NCBI RefSeq assembly: GCF_021533195.1
Contig: NZ_JAJNKB010000001.1
Coordinates: 620,001-684,000 of the forward strand
Reading direction: 5' to 3'
Length of the DNA: 64,000 bases
Origin: Portibacter marinus
Lineage (GTDB): Bacteria; Bacteroidota; Bacteroidia; Chitinophagales; Saprospiraceae
The notes beneath the pieces were generated by a model. The model was not told the origin of the DNA and ran no database searches. It saw only the letters and a list, made by a program, of their open reading frames with translations. This document shows positions 25,187 through 35,003 of the stretch, in pieces. A program made the position numbers and the translations under genes. Numbering within the stretch: the first letter of the stretch is position 1; every line of letters begins with the position of its first letter.

Positions 25187-28100
25187 CTAAAAACCTTCAA
25201 TCCAAGGTGCACCACTTTCTTCCATTTTATCAGCAATGGTCTTAAGCGTTTCATGGAAATCCTCCACTTTCTCGGCAATCTCCTCAAGCTGCCCTTCAGC
25301 ACCTTTTACCACATCAATTTGACTCTGTGTAGGGCCATAAGTGCTATTGAGTGCACCATAGCCTTGCCACATTGCTGATCTTGGTGTCGGTGCATACCTC
25401 TCTCCGATTTCGTCTTTCACTGGATCACCATTCATCGCTCTGTCTAATGCTCTGAATGTAATCGCAGCATCGTAAACCATCTTTGACAATTCAGCATAGT
25501 TTTTGTCAACTCTTGACAAAGCAGTTTCCAAGGCACCATGTTTTCGCTCTGCATTCTGTAAAGAAGTGGTAACCTCCGTCATTCTTTCCTGGAAGTCCTC
25601 AAATTCTTTTCTAAAGGCAATGACTTCTGATTTTGGTTTGCTTGGCAAAGCACCATCTCTTAATGGCACCAGCTCAAATTCTTGCATTTCACCAAAATCT
25701 GTAATCACTCCATCTTCTTTTTTACCCATACTTACAGAATACTTACCCGGCTGAGCATTAAATCCTCTACCTCCGAAGCCTCTCCCTCTGCCTGTCGGAA
25801 GGGTAACTGGACTCTTAGACATCCTCGTCATATCCCATGTGACTCGTTGGACACCTTTTTTAGGTTTGGTTTCCATTACATTGACCACATTTCCAGACGC
25901 ATCCTTTACCGTGAAAACAAGCATTACCTCTTCTTCATCTTTTTCATCTGCTAGCGCTTCCCAACCTGGAAAAGGGATGTCTTTTGATTCTTTCATCAAT
26001 TCCTTTTCTGCCTTCTTACGTTCAGAGGCCATCGTTGGATAATCATCCTTCAGATAATAGGTAAATGTTGCTCCATGCTCTGGATTAGAAGCAGTGTAAT
26101 AAGAAGCACCCATTGTTCCAACGACCGACTTTGGTTCGTACCACAAGGCATCTTTAACTGGGAATAAATGAGCCTCTTTTTTAAGTACCTCATCGTCTAA
26201 TTGACGAAGTGGCGTATAATTATCCAGAATATAGAAACCCCGACCAAAAGATGCTGCGACTAAATCATTCTCTCTCCGTTGAATCGTAATATCCCTGATC
26301 GGGATGGTAGGCATACCTGAAGAAAGTTTAGTCCAATTCGCACCATTATTCTTTGTATAAAATACTCCAAACTCTGTCGCTGCAAATAATAGGTTAGGAT
26401 CTTCATGATCTTGAACTACCCTCCAAACCAAATGTCGATCGGGTAAATCCCCTACCATAGATTTCCAGCTTTTACCTTTATCTGTGCTTTTGAATAAGTA
26501 AGGTTTAAAGTCACCATATTTATGATTGTCGGCGGCAAGATAAACCACATTGCTATCATGTAAATCAGCATAAACATTGTTCACAAATGCCGTTGCAGGC
26601 ATACCTGATATAGATCCAAGTTCCACTTTCATCCACGATTGACCATCATTTTCAGAAACCTGAAAAATACCATCATCCGTACCTACGTAAAGCAATCCTG
26701 CCTGTATCGGTGATTCTGCCAAAGATGAGATGGTATTATAGTTCGACATTGCATTGACATCCCAAGGATTGTCCCAACTTTGGACTTTTCCCATAATAGG
26801 AAGGCTGATTCTTTCCTGATCTTTGGTCAAATCTCCAGAAATAGCAGTCCATGAGTCTCCGCGATCATCAGACTTCCATACTCTATAGGAAGCGAAATAT
26901 AATCTGGACGGTTGGTGCGGACTCACTACTATAGGTGCATCCCAATTGAATCGTTCAAATTTTTCTCCTGGTCTAGCTTTGGGCTGAATATTAACCTGTT
27001 CACCGGTAATGCGATCGACTCTGTGAAGTCCCCCCTGCTGGGTTTCAGCATACATAATATTGGGATTGCCTGGTTCAGTAGCGGATTGATGTCCATCAGC
27101 ACCCAAAGTTTTAAACCAGTCAGCATTACGAATTCCATGTCTGTTATCAGTCCTCGAAGGACCACCATGTGAACCATTGTCCTGTGTACCTCCATATACC
27201 ATATAAAAAGGTTCCGAATCATCAACTGCTACTTTATAATATTGGGTAATGGGTAAATTATCAATAAATCTCCAATTTTCAGCATTGTCATGTGATTCGT
27301 AAATACCTGCATCCGTACCCACTAGTAAATAACCAGGCTCATCTTTTCTAAATCCTATATAGTGATTATCAGAATGCTTGTCGGATTCCTTCAATCTATC
27401 AAAGGTTTTACCATGGTCATGAGACACTTGGATTCTTACATCCATCAGATAAATCGTACCTTCATAATGAGGAGAAGCATATAATTCCTGATAATAATGC
27501 GGACCTGTTGCTCCAGAAACGGCATCAGACATTTTTTTCCATGAAGCGCCCATATTTTCAGACATAAAGAGCCCTCCTTTAGTGCGATCTAGCTCTATGG
27601 CGGCATAGATCGTCTCATTGTCAAACGGTGAAATTGCCAGACCGATTTTACCTAAGTTGGAACCTGGAATTCCGTTAGTTAAGGCAGTCCATGTTTCTCC
27701 TCCGTCCATACTTCGATGAATTCCAGATCCAGGCCCTCCTCCCATATAAGCGGCGACAGTTCGATGTCTATCCCAAGTGGCCGCATAAATAATATCAGAG
27801 TTTGTAGGATCCATTACGATATCCGTAACACCTGTCCATTCATCGTCACCAAGCGTTTTATTCCAGGTCTCTCCTCCATCGGTAGATTTATAAAATCCGC
27901 GCTCTCCACCTTTGCTCCAAAGTGGTCCCTGAGCAGCAACAAATATAACCTCTGAATCATCAGGATGTACGATGATCTTAGAAATGTGCTCCGAGTCCTT
28001 CAGCCCCATATTTTTCCATGTACTTCCGTCATCGGTACTTTTGTAGATGCCGTCTCCAAATCCTACATGCCTTCCACCGACATTCTCGCCTGTACCGACC

Positions 28101-28441
28101 CAGATCGTAGAATTAATGCTTGGATCAATAGTTACGCAACCAGTAGAATAGGTCGATTGTCCATCAAAAATCGGTTTCCAGGTGGTTCCAGAATTCTCTG
28201 TTTTCCAGACACCCCCGGACCCTACAGCTACATACCACACGTTTTCATTCTGTGGATGCATGGCAATGTCAGCTATTCTTCCAGAAGCGAAGGCTGGTCC
28301 GATGTTTCGCCATTCCAGGCCTTTTAGATTAACTTTTTCTTCTTTCTCTTTCTTGTCTTCTTGTTTTTCTGCTCTCTTTTGCCCTGACATAGGCATTGCA
28401 AAAAAACAAATAGTAAATAGTAGTAATATAAATGATCTCAT
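25187..28441 (-). CDS. Secreted BNR/sortilin-like beta-propeller protein
   Basis: A 1084-residue protein with a signal peptide (about 1-20) and a highly charged Lys/Glu linker. Many BNR or sortilin-type blades follow (SxDGGxTW-like: STDDGSTWKNMG, STDGGETWNKTL, SMDGGETWTALT, STDKGKSWKSMV), filling about residues 40-750 as one or two large propellers. The C-terminal third is a helical and beta region with a Gly-rich patch (GRGRGFGGRGF) and no T9SS sorting domain. Databases often call such proteins glycosyl hydrolases, but no catalytic residues of a known family are visible. It is probably periplasmic or exported and binds a polymer or protein. No function is assigned. Confidence 0.85.
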   Translation of the reverse strand: MRSFILLLFTICFFAMPMSGQKRAEKQEDKKEKEEKVNLKGLEWRNIGPAFASGRIADIAMHPQNENVWYVAVGSGGVWKTENSGTTWKPIFDGQSTYSTGCVTIDPSINSTIWVGTGENVGGRHVGFGDGIYKSTDDGSTWKNMGLKDSEHISKIIVHPDDSEVIFVAAQGPLWSKGGERGFYKSTDGGETWNKTLGDDEWTGVTDIVMDPTNSDIIYAATWDRHRTVAAYMGGGPGSGIHRSMDGGETWTALTNGIPGSNLGKIGLAISPFDNETIYAAIELDRTKGGLFMSENMGASWKKMSDAVSGATGPHYYQELYASPHYEGTIYLMDVRIQVSHDHGKTFDRLKESDKHSDNHYIGFRKDEPGYLLVGTDAGIYESHDNAENWRFIDNLPITQYYKVAVDDSEPFYMVYGGTQDNGSHGGPSRTDNRHGIRNADWFKTLGADGHQSATEPGNPNIMYAETQQGGLHRVDRITGEQVNIQPKARPGEKFERFNWDAPIVVSPHQPSRLYFASYRVWKSDDRGDSWTAISGDLTKDQERISLPIMGKVQSWDNPWDVNAMSNYNTISSLAESPIQAGLLYVGTDDGIFQVSENDGQSWMKVELGSISGMPATAFVNNVYADLHDSNVVYLAADNHKYGDFKPYLFKSTDKGKSWKSMVGDLPDRHLVWRVVQDHEDPNLLFAATEFGVFYTKNNGANWTKLSSGMPTIPIRDITIQRRENDLVAASFGRGFYILDNYTPLRQLDDEVLKKEAHLFPVKDALWYEPKSVVGTMGASYYTASNPEHGATFTYYLKDDYPTMASERKKAEKELMKESKDIPFPGWEALADEKDEEEVMLVFTVKDASGNVVNVMETKPKKGVQRVTWDMTRMSKSPVTLPTGRGRGFGGRGFNAQPGKYSVSMGKKEDGVITDFGEMQEFELVPLRDGALPSKPKSEVIAFRKEFEDFQERMTEVTTSLQNAERKHGALETALSRVDKNYAELSKMVYDAAITFRALDRAMNGDPVKDEIGERYAPTPRSAMWQGYGALNSTYGPTQSQIDVVKGAEGQLEEIAEKVEDFHETLKTIADKMEESGAPWIEGF

Positions 28442-28602
28442 AAAATTTGTTAGATTTAAATTCAGCTCAAAAGATAATTAAAATCTGGTGTCTTCTACTA
28501 ATATGCGGGATTTATAGACTAACTTAATCCCGGATTGGAACCACTTTGTAACCAATATGCATTATAGTTATATAATTTAAGATTTTCTTAACATTCTTTC
28601 CA

Positions 28603-29136
28603 ATGGAGTCGATCATTCAAATCTTTTACTATATCTCCATTATTTCTGGAGGCTTACTTTTCATTCTTCTTCTATTATCAATTCTGGGAGGGATGGATTT
28701 AGATTTAGACTTAGGAGTAGACACGGAGGTTGATGCTGGAGGATTAGGAATAGTAAAGTCAGGCTTGACCTTTATTGCCATAGGTAGTTATACTGCTAAA
28801 TTATTGCTGGGTGCATCCACAAACCCTATCTTGACTATTTTACTGTCACTTATTTCCGGAGTGGCAGCTGTCTTTATTCTCAGCTATTTTCTGAGACTTT
28901 TGCTGAGCTTGCAATCAAACGTAAATTGGGATTATCACCAGGCAGAAGGTAAAAATGCCGAAGTTTATCTTAGAATACCTGAAGAAGGAACTGGATTGAT
29001 AAAGGTCAATATCAATGGAGTAAATCGGGAATTAAAAGCAAAGGCTTCAGAAGAAATCGCTACCGGAAGTGAGGTTTTAATTTTGCAAGTCGACCAGGAA
29101 GTAGCTGAAGTCATTCTTTACAAGGAAACTAAATAA
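28603..29136 (+). CDS. NfeD-like membrane protein, flotillin partner
   Basis: A 177-residue protein with an N-terminal membrane segment (about 8-30), an Asp-rich loop (DLDLDLGVDTEVDAGG), two more segments (about 50-105), and a C-terminal OB-fold-like beta domain (about 115-175, EGKNAEVYLRIPEEG to VAEVILYKE). This is the layout of short NfeD-family proteins, which are encoded beside SPFH-domain proteins. Its stop and the ATG of the flotillin gene share a base (TAATG), so the two are translationally coupled and probably form a membrane complex. Confidence 0.75.
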   Translation: MESIIQIFYYISIISGGLLFILLLLSILGGMDLDLDLGVDTEVDAGGLGIVKSGLTFIAIGSYTAKLLLGASTNPILTILLSLISGVAAVFILSYFLRLLLSLQSNVNWDYHQAEGKNAEVYLRIPEEGTGLIKVNINGVNRELKAKASEEIATGSEVLILQVDQEVAEVILYKETK

Positions 29137-30599
29137 TGTGGCTTGAAGAAGCCCTTCATTCACAATTAAATAAATTAACTATGAACTTAGAAATTTTTGC
29201 TCTACCCGCAGCCATTCTGGTATTGCTTTTTCTACTCCTATTGTTCTTTATCAGTCGTTACAAAAGATGTCCATCGGATAAGATCCTTGTGGTCTACGGT
29301 AAAACGGGTGGAGGAGCAAGTGCAAAATGTTATGCAGGTGGTGCCGCATTTGTCTGGCCGGTTATCCAGGATTACCAATATCTGGATTTAACACCGCTTT
29401 CTATTGATGTCAATCTCAAAGACGCTTTATCCAATCAGAATATCAGAGTGTCCGTACCTGCTCAATTCACAGTGGGCATAAGCAACAAGTCCAATCTTAT
29501 GATTTCAGCTGCTGAGAGACTCTTGGGCCTTGATCGTAAGAATATTGCTGCGCTGGCTCAGGATATCATCATGGGTCAAATGAGATTGGTCATTGCCAAT
29601 ATGCGGATTGAAGAACTCAATTCCGACCGAGATAAATTTGTGGAATCTGTCTATGGTCACGTTGGCAATGAGCTCAATAAGATAGGTCTAGAACTCATCA
29701 ATGTGAATGTCACTGATATTCACGATGAATCAGGATATATTTCTGCCCTTGGAAAAGAGGCTGCAGCCAAAGCAATCAATGATGCCAAAGTGAAAGTCGC
29801 CAATGAGCTAAGAACAGGTTCCATTGGTGAAGCTGAGGCTCAAAGAGAACAGAGAATTAAAGTATCAGATGCAAATTCAAAGGCGGAAATTGGAGAGGCG
29901 GACGCGGAAGCTCAGGCCAAAGCAGGTAAGAATGAAGCTGCCATCAGAATCGCTACATCCGATGCAGAAAGGGATGTACAGATAGCAGAGGCTGAGCGAA
30001 GAGCAACTGCAGCTCGAAAAGTGGCATCGGCTAAAGCTCTACAAGAAGCATACCTGGCCGAAAAAGAATCAGAAGAAGCAAGATTCGCTATGGAGAAAGC
30101 CAGAAAGCAAGCTGATGAAGTGGTAGAAGCCGACATTGAAAAAGAGAAAGCGATCATAGATGCACAAGCACAGGCCGCTACTAAAATTGAACTAGCCAAT
30201 GGTCAAGCTGCAGCCACTCTTGCGAATTACAAAGCTCAGGCTGAAGGAATTGAGGAGTTACTAAGTAAGCAAGCTGAAGGTTTTAGAAAACTTGTGCATG
30301 CTGCAGGTGGAGATGCCCAGAGTGCCATTGGATATCTGATGTTGGATAAATTAACTGATATTGCTAAAATACAGGTGGAAGCGATCAAAGACCTAAAGAT
30401 AGACAAGGTGGTAGTGTATGACAATGGAAGCGGTGATGGAATGGGTAATTTTGTAGAGGGCCTCTATGGAATGCTTCCTAAATTAAATGATTTTCTTGAG
30501 CAGTCAGGCATGAGCTTACCTGAAGCACTTGTTAAATCAAAAGAAGTCCTTGCATCTAAAAACGGAAAACCAGAAACTCCTGAAGTGACCGAAGAATAG
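29136..30599 (+). CDS. Flotillin-like SPFH-domain protein
   Basis: A 487-residue membrane scaffold of the YqiK/flotillin type. One N-terminal span (about 20-42) precedes the KRCPSDKILVVYGK entry to the SPFH domain (about 50-235), then a long Ala/Glu/Lys/Arg-rich coiled coil (about 235-400) and a Gly/Asp tail. Flotillins organise membrane microdomains and multimerise through the coiled coil. The ATG chosen overlaps the NfeD-like stop; an alternative start at 29181 (MNLEIFAL) would match many family members better, so the first 15 residues are uncertain. Confidence 0.9.
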   Translation: MWLEEALHSQLNKLTMNLEIFALPAAILVLLFLLLLFFISRYKRCPSDKILVVYGKTGGGASAKCYAGGAAFVWPVIQDYQYLDLTPLSIDVNLKDALSNQNIRVSVPAQFTVGISNKSNLMISAAERLLGLDRKNIAALAQDIIMGQMRLVIANMRIEELNSDRDKFVESVYGHVGNELNKIGLELINVNVTDIHDESGYISALGKEAAAKAINDAKVKVANELRTGSIGEAEAQREQRIKVSDANSKAEIGEADAEAQAKAGKNEAAIRIATSDAERDVQIAEAERRATAARKVASAKALQEAYLAEKESEEARFAMEKARKQADEVVEADIEKEKAIIDAQAQAATKIELANGQAAATLANYKAQAEGIEELLSKQAEGFRKLVHAAGGDAQSAIGYLMLDKLTDIAKIQVEAIKDLKIDKVVVYDNGSGDGMGNFVEGLYGMLPKLNDFLEQSGMSLPEALVKSKEVLASKNGKPETPEVTEE

Positions 30600-30607
30600 A
30601 TTTTGGC

Positions 30608-30615
30608 TATCTTTG
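30608..30615 (+). promoter_or_regulatory. Possible -7 element of the CUB/T9SS protein gene
   Basis: TATCTTTG matches TAnnTTTG and lies 24 bases before the ATG at 30639, in the short gap after the flotillin gene. The -33 region shows no TTTG, so support is partial. Confidence 0.35.
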
Positions 30616-30638
30616 TAGTTCAATTGCTAACTAACTAG

Positions 30639-33233
30639 ATGCTTCGACATATCATTATCACATTGGCCTGCTTTTATAGTGGGCTGATTTATTCTCAGCC
30701 ACCTTCTAATGATGATTGTGTAAATGCAATTTTTATTGACAATCTACCATTTGTTGACACCGTGGATGCAACACAAGCGACCAATAATTTAGGTTCGATA
30801 GATTTACCGGGATGTGGTGACATGAACGACGGTGTTTGGTTTAGTTTTTTAGGAACAGGAAGCACTACCCATATTGGAATTCAGACTGATGAATTTGATG
30901 TGGAAATCGGGGTGTATACCGGCTCATGTGATGGGCTTCGCTGTGTGAAAAGCATTGATGAATCATTTAGCAATGGGGGTGAACAAGGAAGGATCAAAAC
31001 CATCCTGGGCTTAAAGTATTTTGTCAATGTCGGCTATTGGGATGAATCAGAAGGTCCAGAAGGAAATTTTACTATTGAAATTACATCGGAAAGTTCTCAA
31101 AATGATTTTTGCGGATTGAATGAGATGAGCAATCAGTTCGAAGCAGTGGAACTGATCAACAATGGTACTCAATCTGTTGCTGCCGATTTCATGGTCTCTG
31201 CTAACACTTCTGTTTTCACTTTAAATTCAATAAAAGTGAACCTGTTATCCAATACTGAAATTGATTCATTAGATATTGTCTTTTTTAACGACTTCAATGG
31301 CTTACCGGGTGATCAATATGGAGAAATTCTACGTAACATGATTCCAGCAGAACAACCGGTCATAGGCCAAAATTTAGACTTCAATTTTCGCGAAGTGACC
31401 ATTAATTTAAATAATCCGATCAGATTTACTGGTAATGAGAATAGAGAGCAAAGATATTGGATCCAAATAACCGCCAAAAATGAAGACCCTTTAGAACCTA
31501 TTGGTTGGGAAACCCTCTCTACCGGTGTGACCGGACTGCCATTGGCTAAAAAGCAAAGTGATCCAGGCTCATTGTGGCAATTGACAGAAAGTGAAGGTGT
31601 CTTACAATTGATCGGTGACTGTCTTGACCTTGATGGCTGCGCCACCGCCAATAGCTTGCAAGTCCAATTTGAAGATAAGGATAGCTTATTGGTTACCTGG
31701 AATGCTTCCAATGTATCCAATATTGGCTTTTCCGTCTTTGTATTTGAAGATGAAACCTTACAGGATACCATTATAGAATTGCAAGTTGACTCTACTCGAA
31801 ATTTCACATGGATTTCAGGACTTCAAACCGGAACCCCATATATAATCGGATTAAAAACCTTATGTAATCAGGATGATTCAAGCATAATTTTCATTAATTA
31901 TATGACAAGGAACACGCCTGCTAATGATAATCTATGCAACGCGAATTTTCTCGAAGTTAATGGTGGCTGTGCGGAAGCCTCTTTTACCAACATAAATGCA
32001 ACTACTGAAGTTTCCGAACCCGGAGCCAACTGCTATGATGGAGGAGCCAATAGCACTGTTTGGTTTTCCTTTGTTGCTCCTCAAAATGGTACTGTGACGA
32101 TTACCACAGATTTGCTGCCGGCCACTTTGTTGGATACTGAGATTGCTTTATTTGCAAGTCCAGGTGACTGCAATGATCTTTCAACATTATCCCAACCTAT
32201 TGCCTGTGATCAGGATAGTGGTGAAGACATTGACTTCAATTCTATTTTATTTTTGGATTCGCTCACGCCAGAAGAAATATATTTTATCCAGGTAAGCGGA
32301 TTCAATGGATTAACCGGCAACTTTTGTATTGAAGTTCAGAGTAATTCAGAGTGTGCTGCGGTGGGTGGCTTGTCCATTGATCAAATTGGCACCGATAAAG
32401 TAGAACTGAGTTGGAATAAGGTGGTAAGTGCTACAGGTGGTTTTACCTTATTTGGATATGAAGCTGGAACTGATGTGATGAACGAAAGTCCTCTATTTCA
32501 GATTGAGACTGCAGTAGATGAATCTTTTGCCACTATAGAGAATTTGGTCCCTGGCTTTGCATATGAAGTGTATGTTACGGCTAATTGTGAAGATCGTGGT
32601 ATTTCTATCCTTTCTGATCCCTTAAACTTTCGTATGGGGCCAGCTACCCCAGAATGTGGCGACCTTTTTTATGATAGTGGGGGCATAGATTCCACCTATC
32701 AAGACAATGAAAAATATGGCTTGTTGATCGAATCACCTGGTGACCATACACTTTTATCCATTGATTTCAGTTTTGTAGACATAGAAACAGGTTTTGATTT
32801 TCTTAGGATCTATGATGGTTCTTCAGCTGAAGCCATAGAGTTATCCAATTCAGAGGATGGCATATTGGAGCCTGGATCCTACGAAGCATCACAAATGGGA
32901 GGAGACTTATATCTTACTTTTGAATCGGATGATCAGCTTAATTTTGAAGGCTGGGAGGCCACTTTATCTTGCATGAGTGTTTCAATAGATGATGATATGA
33001 AAAAAAGTGAAGTGAAAATCTTTCCGAACCCGGTTAAAGATGATATCACTATCACAGCCCGAGACCAAATACTTAAATTAGAACTAAGTAACTTCAACGG
33101 TGAACTGATCACAACCGTTGAACCATTTACCAAGCAATACCATATGAATATCGCTTCTTTGCTGCCAGGAGTATACCTGTTTGAAATCCATATGGAGCAC
33201 TCTTTAGAGATTGCAAAATTTCTAAAGGAATAA
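30639..33233 (+). CDS. Secreted protein with FN3-like and CUB domains and T9SS sorting domain
   Basis: An 864-residue exported protein. It has a signal peptide (about 1-20, ending LIYSQ), then a DDC/DGVWFSF domain (about 22-150) that recurs at about 430-565 (NDNLCNANF, STVWFSF). Fibronectin type III-like domains lie near 345-425 and 575-670. A CUB-like domain (about 675-785) contains DFLRIYDG and ends WEATLSC. The last 75 residues are a T9SS sorting domain (VKIFPNPVKDDITI to KFLKE). It would be displayed or released by T9SS. The ligand is unknown. The stop is five bases from that of the convergent beta-lactamase-like gene. Confidence 0.88.
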   Translation: MLRHIIITLACFYSGLIYSQPPSNDDCVNAIFIDNLPFVDTVDATQATNNLGSIDLPGCGDMNDGVWFSFLGTGSTTHIGIQTDEFDVEIGVYTGSCDGLRCVKSIDESFSNGGEQGRIKTILGLKYFVNVGYWDESEGPEGNFTIEITSESSQNDFCGLNEMSNQFEAVELINNGTQSVAADFMVSANTSVFTLNSIKVNLLSNTEIDSLDIVFFNDFNGLPGDQYGEILRNMIPAEQPVIGQNLDFNFREVTINLNNPIRFTGNENREQRYWIQITAKNEDPLEPIGWETLSTGVTGLPLAKKQSDPGSLWQLTESEGVLQLIGDCLDLDGCATANSLQVQFEDKDSLLVTWNASNVSNIGFSVFVFEDETLQDTIIELQVDSTRNFTWISGLQTGTPYIIGLKTLCNQDDSSIIFINYMTRNTPANDNLCNANFLEVNGGCAEASFTNINATTEVSEPGANCYDGGANSTVWFSFVAPQNGTVTITTDLLPATLLDTEIALFASPGDCNDLSTLSQPIACDQDSGEDIDFNSILFLDSLTPEEIYFIQVSGFNGLTGNFCIEVQSNSECAAVGGLSIDQIGTDKVELSWNKVVSATGGFTLFGYEAGTDVMNESPLFQIETAVDESFATIENLVPGFAYEVYVTANCEDRGISILSDPLNFRMGPATPECGDLFYDSGGIDSTYQDNEKYGLLIESPGDHTLLSIDFSFVDIETGFDFLRIYDGSSAEAIELSNSEDGILEPGSYEASQMGGDLYLTFESDDQLNFEGWEATLSCMSVSIDDDMKKSEVKIFPNPVKDDITITARDQILKLELSNFNGELITTVEPFTKQYHMNIASLLPGVYLFEIHMEHSLEIAKFLKE

Positions 33234-33238
33234 CTTGA

Positions 33239-34060
33239 CTATGACTTGATGTAAGGTAAACCAGCAATGATATGAAGTGCTTGTTTTGTCGCATGAATTC
33301 TAACCCCTAAATCCATTCCTACTCTATGATCCAGATTGGTCGCGAAAAAGTATGCCTCATCTCCCATTTCGAGATATCCCACATACCACAAAATACCATT
33401 GGAACTCCACCCTGTCTTACTAATCATAGAATAATGATCTCCTGCTTCTGACACCATCATTCGCTTTGCAATTTCCTCTGTCCTTTTGCTGATAGGTAAC
33501 TCACCGCTATACAATCGTTTCAAAAAAGCTATTTGCTCTAAAGAACTAATTTCAGAATCACCCATTAACCAAAATGTGGTCAGCGACTCCTGAGTCACCT
33601 CCATCTGTCCAAATTTTAACGATTCTACATATTTTTGCATTCGTTCAGCACCGACTTGATCTGCTATTCTTTGAAAACACGGAACGCAGGAATAATGAAA
33701 AGCTTGTTTAAAGGTTAGGTCCTGATTCCAATTTTCGACTGAACGTTCGATCCCATCCCATTCAAATATAAAATATTCGTCCTTTATTACTTCTGTTTCC
33801 AAAGCGATGAGTGAATTAGGTATCTTGAATGTAGATGCCGGTATAAATGCGGTTTCAGCTCTCTCAAAATCATTAGAATGATAAATGTCCCGTTTCAAGT
33901 CATAGATTAAAATTGATCCTCTTACTTGTGCAGAATCCAAAATAGCCTGAAAAACAGGTGCCGCACGTCTTTCATGAGTAATGTCAATGGGCTTTTGTGT
34001 AATCTGTGTTGAGAAATCGTAAAACCAAACAGAGAGAAACAATAAACTTGGTATCTTCAT
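33239..34060 (-). CDS. Class D (OXA-type) beta-lactamase-like protein
   Basis: A 273-residue periplasmic enzyme with a short signal peptide. Catalytic STFK is at residues 76-79 (Ser76 nucleophile, Lys79 the residue carbamylated in class D), SCV at 124-126, FWLMGD at about 162-167, and KTG at 215-217 followed by the usual WYVGY. The third class D motif, normally YGN, is FGQ here (150-152), and the SxV motif is flanked by an extra Cys (SCVPC). Class D enzymes hydrolyse beta-lactams; some relatives are peptidoglycan-related or sensor domains. The active-site triad is intact, so activity is likely but its spectrum is not readable. Confidence 0.85.
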   Translation of the reverse strand: MKIPSLLFLSVWFYDFSTQITQKPIDITHERRAAPVFQAILDSAQVRGSILIYDLKRDIYHSNDFERAETAFIPASTFKIPNSLIALETEVIKDEYFIFEWDGIERSVENWNQDLTFKQAFHYSCVPCFQRIADQVGAERMQKYVESLKFGQMEVTQESLTTFWLMGDSEISSLEQIAFLKRLYSGELPISKRTEEIAKRMMVSEAGDHYSMISKTGWSSNGILWYVGYLEMGDEAYFFATNLDHRVGMDLGVRIHATKQALHIIAGLPYIKS

Positions 34061-34072
34061 ATCAATGAAATG

Positions 34073-34103
34073 AAAAAGTGAGCCATAATATTATAGCTCA
34101 CTT
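34073..34103 (-). terminator. Rho-independent terminator of the outer membrane barrel gene
   Basis: An 8-bp perfect outer stem (34076-34083 with 34096-34103) plus a five-pair AT inner stem, followed on the minus strand by a T tract (A run 34073-34077). It is 32 bases after the stop of the barrel gene. Confidence 0.75.
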
Positions 34104-34135
34104 CGAAATTATTTATGTAGTCGTCACAGAGACGG

Positions 34136-34753
34136 TTATTGTCCAAATTCGTATCCAACCCCTACCTGGAGAAATCTATTCTTAACGGATACATCGTCTA
34201 TATTATTCCCATCTTGATCGGTGATATCGACCTTATTTAGGTTTCTAAATCCATAATTATACTTGATAGAAAAATTCAGCCCACTAAAATTTGCATTAGC
34301 CCCAAGTAAGAGACCATAATCAGATCTTTCAAATTGCTCCACACGGTCATTTGATGTAATCAAGACTCCATCCTGCCTGATGGTTTGCGCGGCAGCATAT
34401 CCGATGTTTAAACCACCCAAAAGACTGATGGGTCCAGCAATTCTCAGATCGATTCCCGGGATAAATCGAACGTAGTGTTGTCTGATCTTGAAATCCTCGT
34501 CGGTACCATTCTGAATGTTTGCACCTTCACGAGAATACTGAAATTCTGCAACTGCTTTTATATTATTTGTTAGGGCAAACTTGGGAATAACACCCATATA
34601 ATAGCTGAGAATATTGTCATGTTCCAATATGTTGGTTTCAAAAACAGAAGCTTTTCCATAATTTCCACCTCCTTCTACTAAAAGTGAAAACTGAGCATAG
34701 CTTGTGCCAATGAATAAAATGAACAACCAAATTGATAAAACAAAGCGTTTCAT
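34136..34753 (-). CDS. Outer membrane beta-barrel protein
   Basis: A 205-residue protein with a signal peptide (about 1-20, ending TSYAQ) and alternating amphipathic strands of a small barrel. The C-terminus FLQVGVGYEFGQ is barrel-like (aromatic at the last strand, then Gln). It resembles the OmpA/porin-like beta-barrel family of Bacteroidota, without an OmpA peptidoglycan-binding domain. Function unknown. It has its own terminator and so is probably a single-gene unit, next to the beta-lactamase-like gene. Confidence 0.75.
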   Translation of the reverse strand: MKRFVLSIWLFILFIGTSYAQFSLLVEGGGNYGKASVFETNILEHDNILSYYMGVIPKFALTNNIKAVAEFQYSREGANIQNGTDEDFKIRQHYVRFIPGIDLRIAGPISLLGGLNIGYAAAQTIRQDGVLITSNDRVEQFERSDYGLLLGANANFSGLNFSIKYNYGFRNLNKVDITDQDGNNIDDVSVKNRFLQVGVGYEFGQ

Positions 34754-35003
34754 AGAATTTTATTTTTGTATGTTATAAAACTATTGATCTTACCTTTCGG
34801 TGTACTTAAATGTTCAAAAGAGATATACTTGATGCCTCCTGCAGGACAATCTTAACATGATGAGTAAATGGATTAAATTCTAAGCTCCTAATCTATCTCG
34901 ATTTACAGAAAACCTACAATTGCCAAGACATTTCATTCGCTTTATTTCCAGCCTCATTTCTGATCATTGTAGCTTAGCTGTGATAGTACTAAATCCATTT
35001 AAG

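Noticed and set aside
25187-28441. Calling the BNR protein a glycosyl hydrolase
   Set aside because: The blades match BNR/sortilin repeats, but no catalytic residues of a glycosidase family could be placed, so only the fold is claimed.
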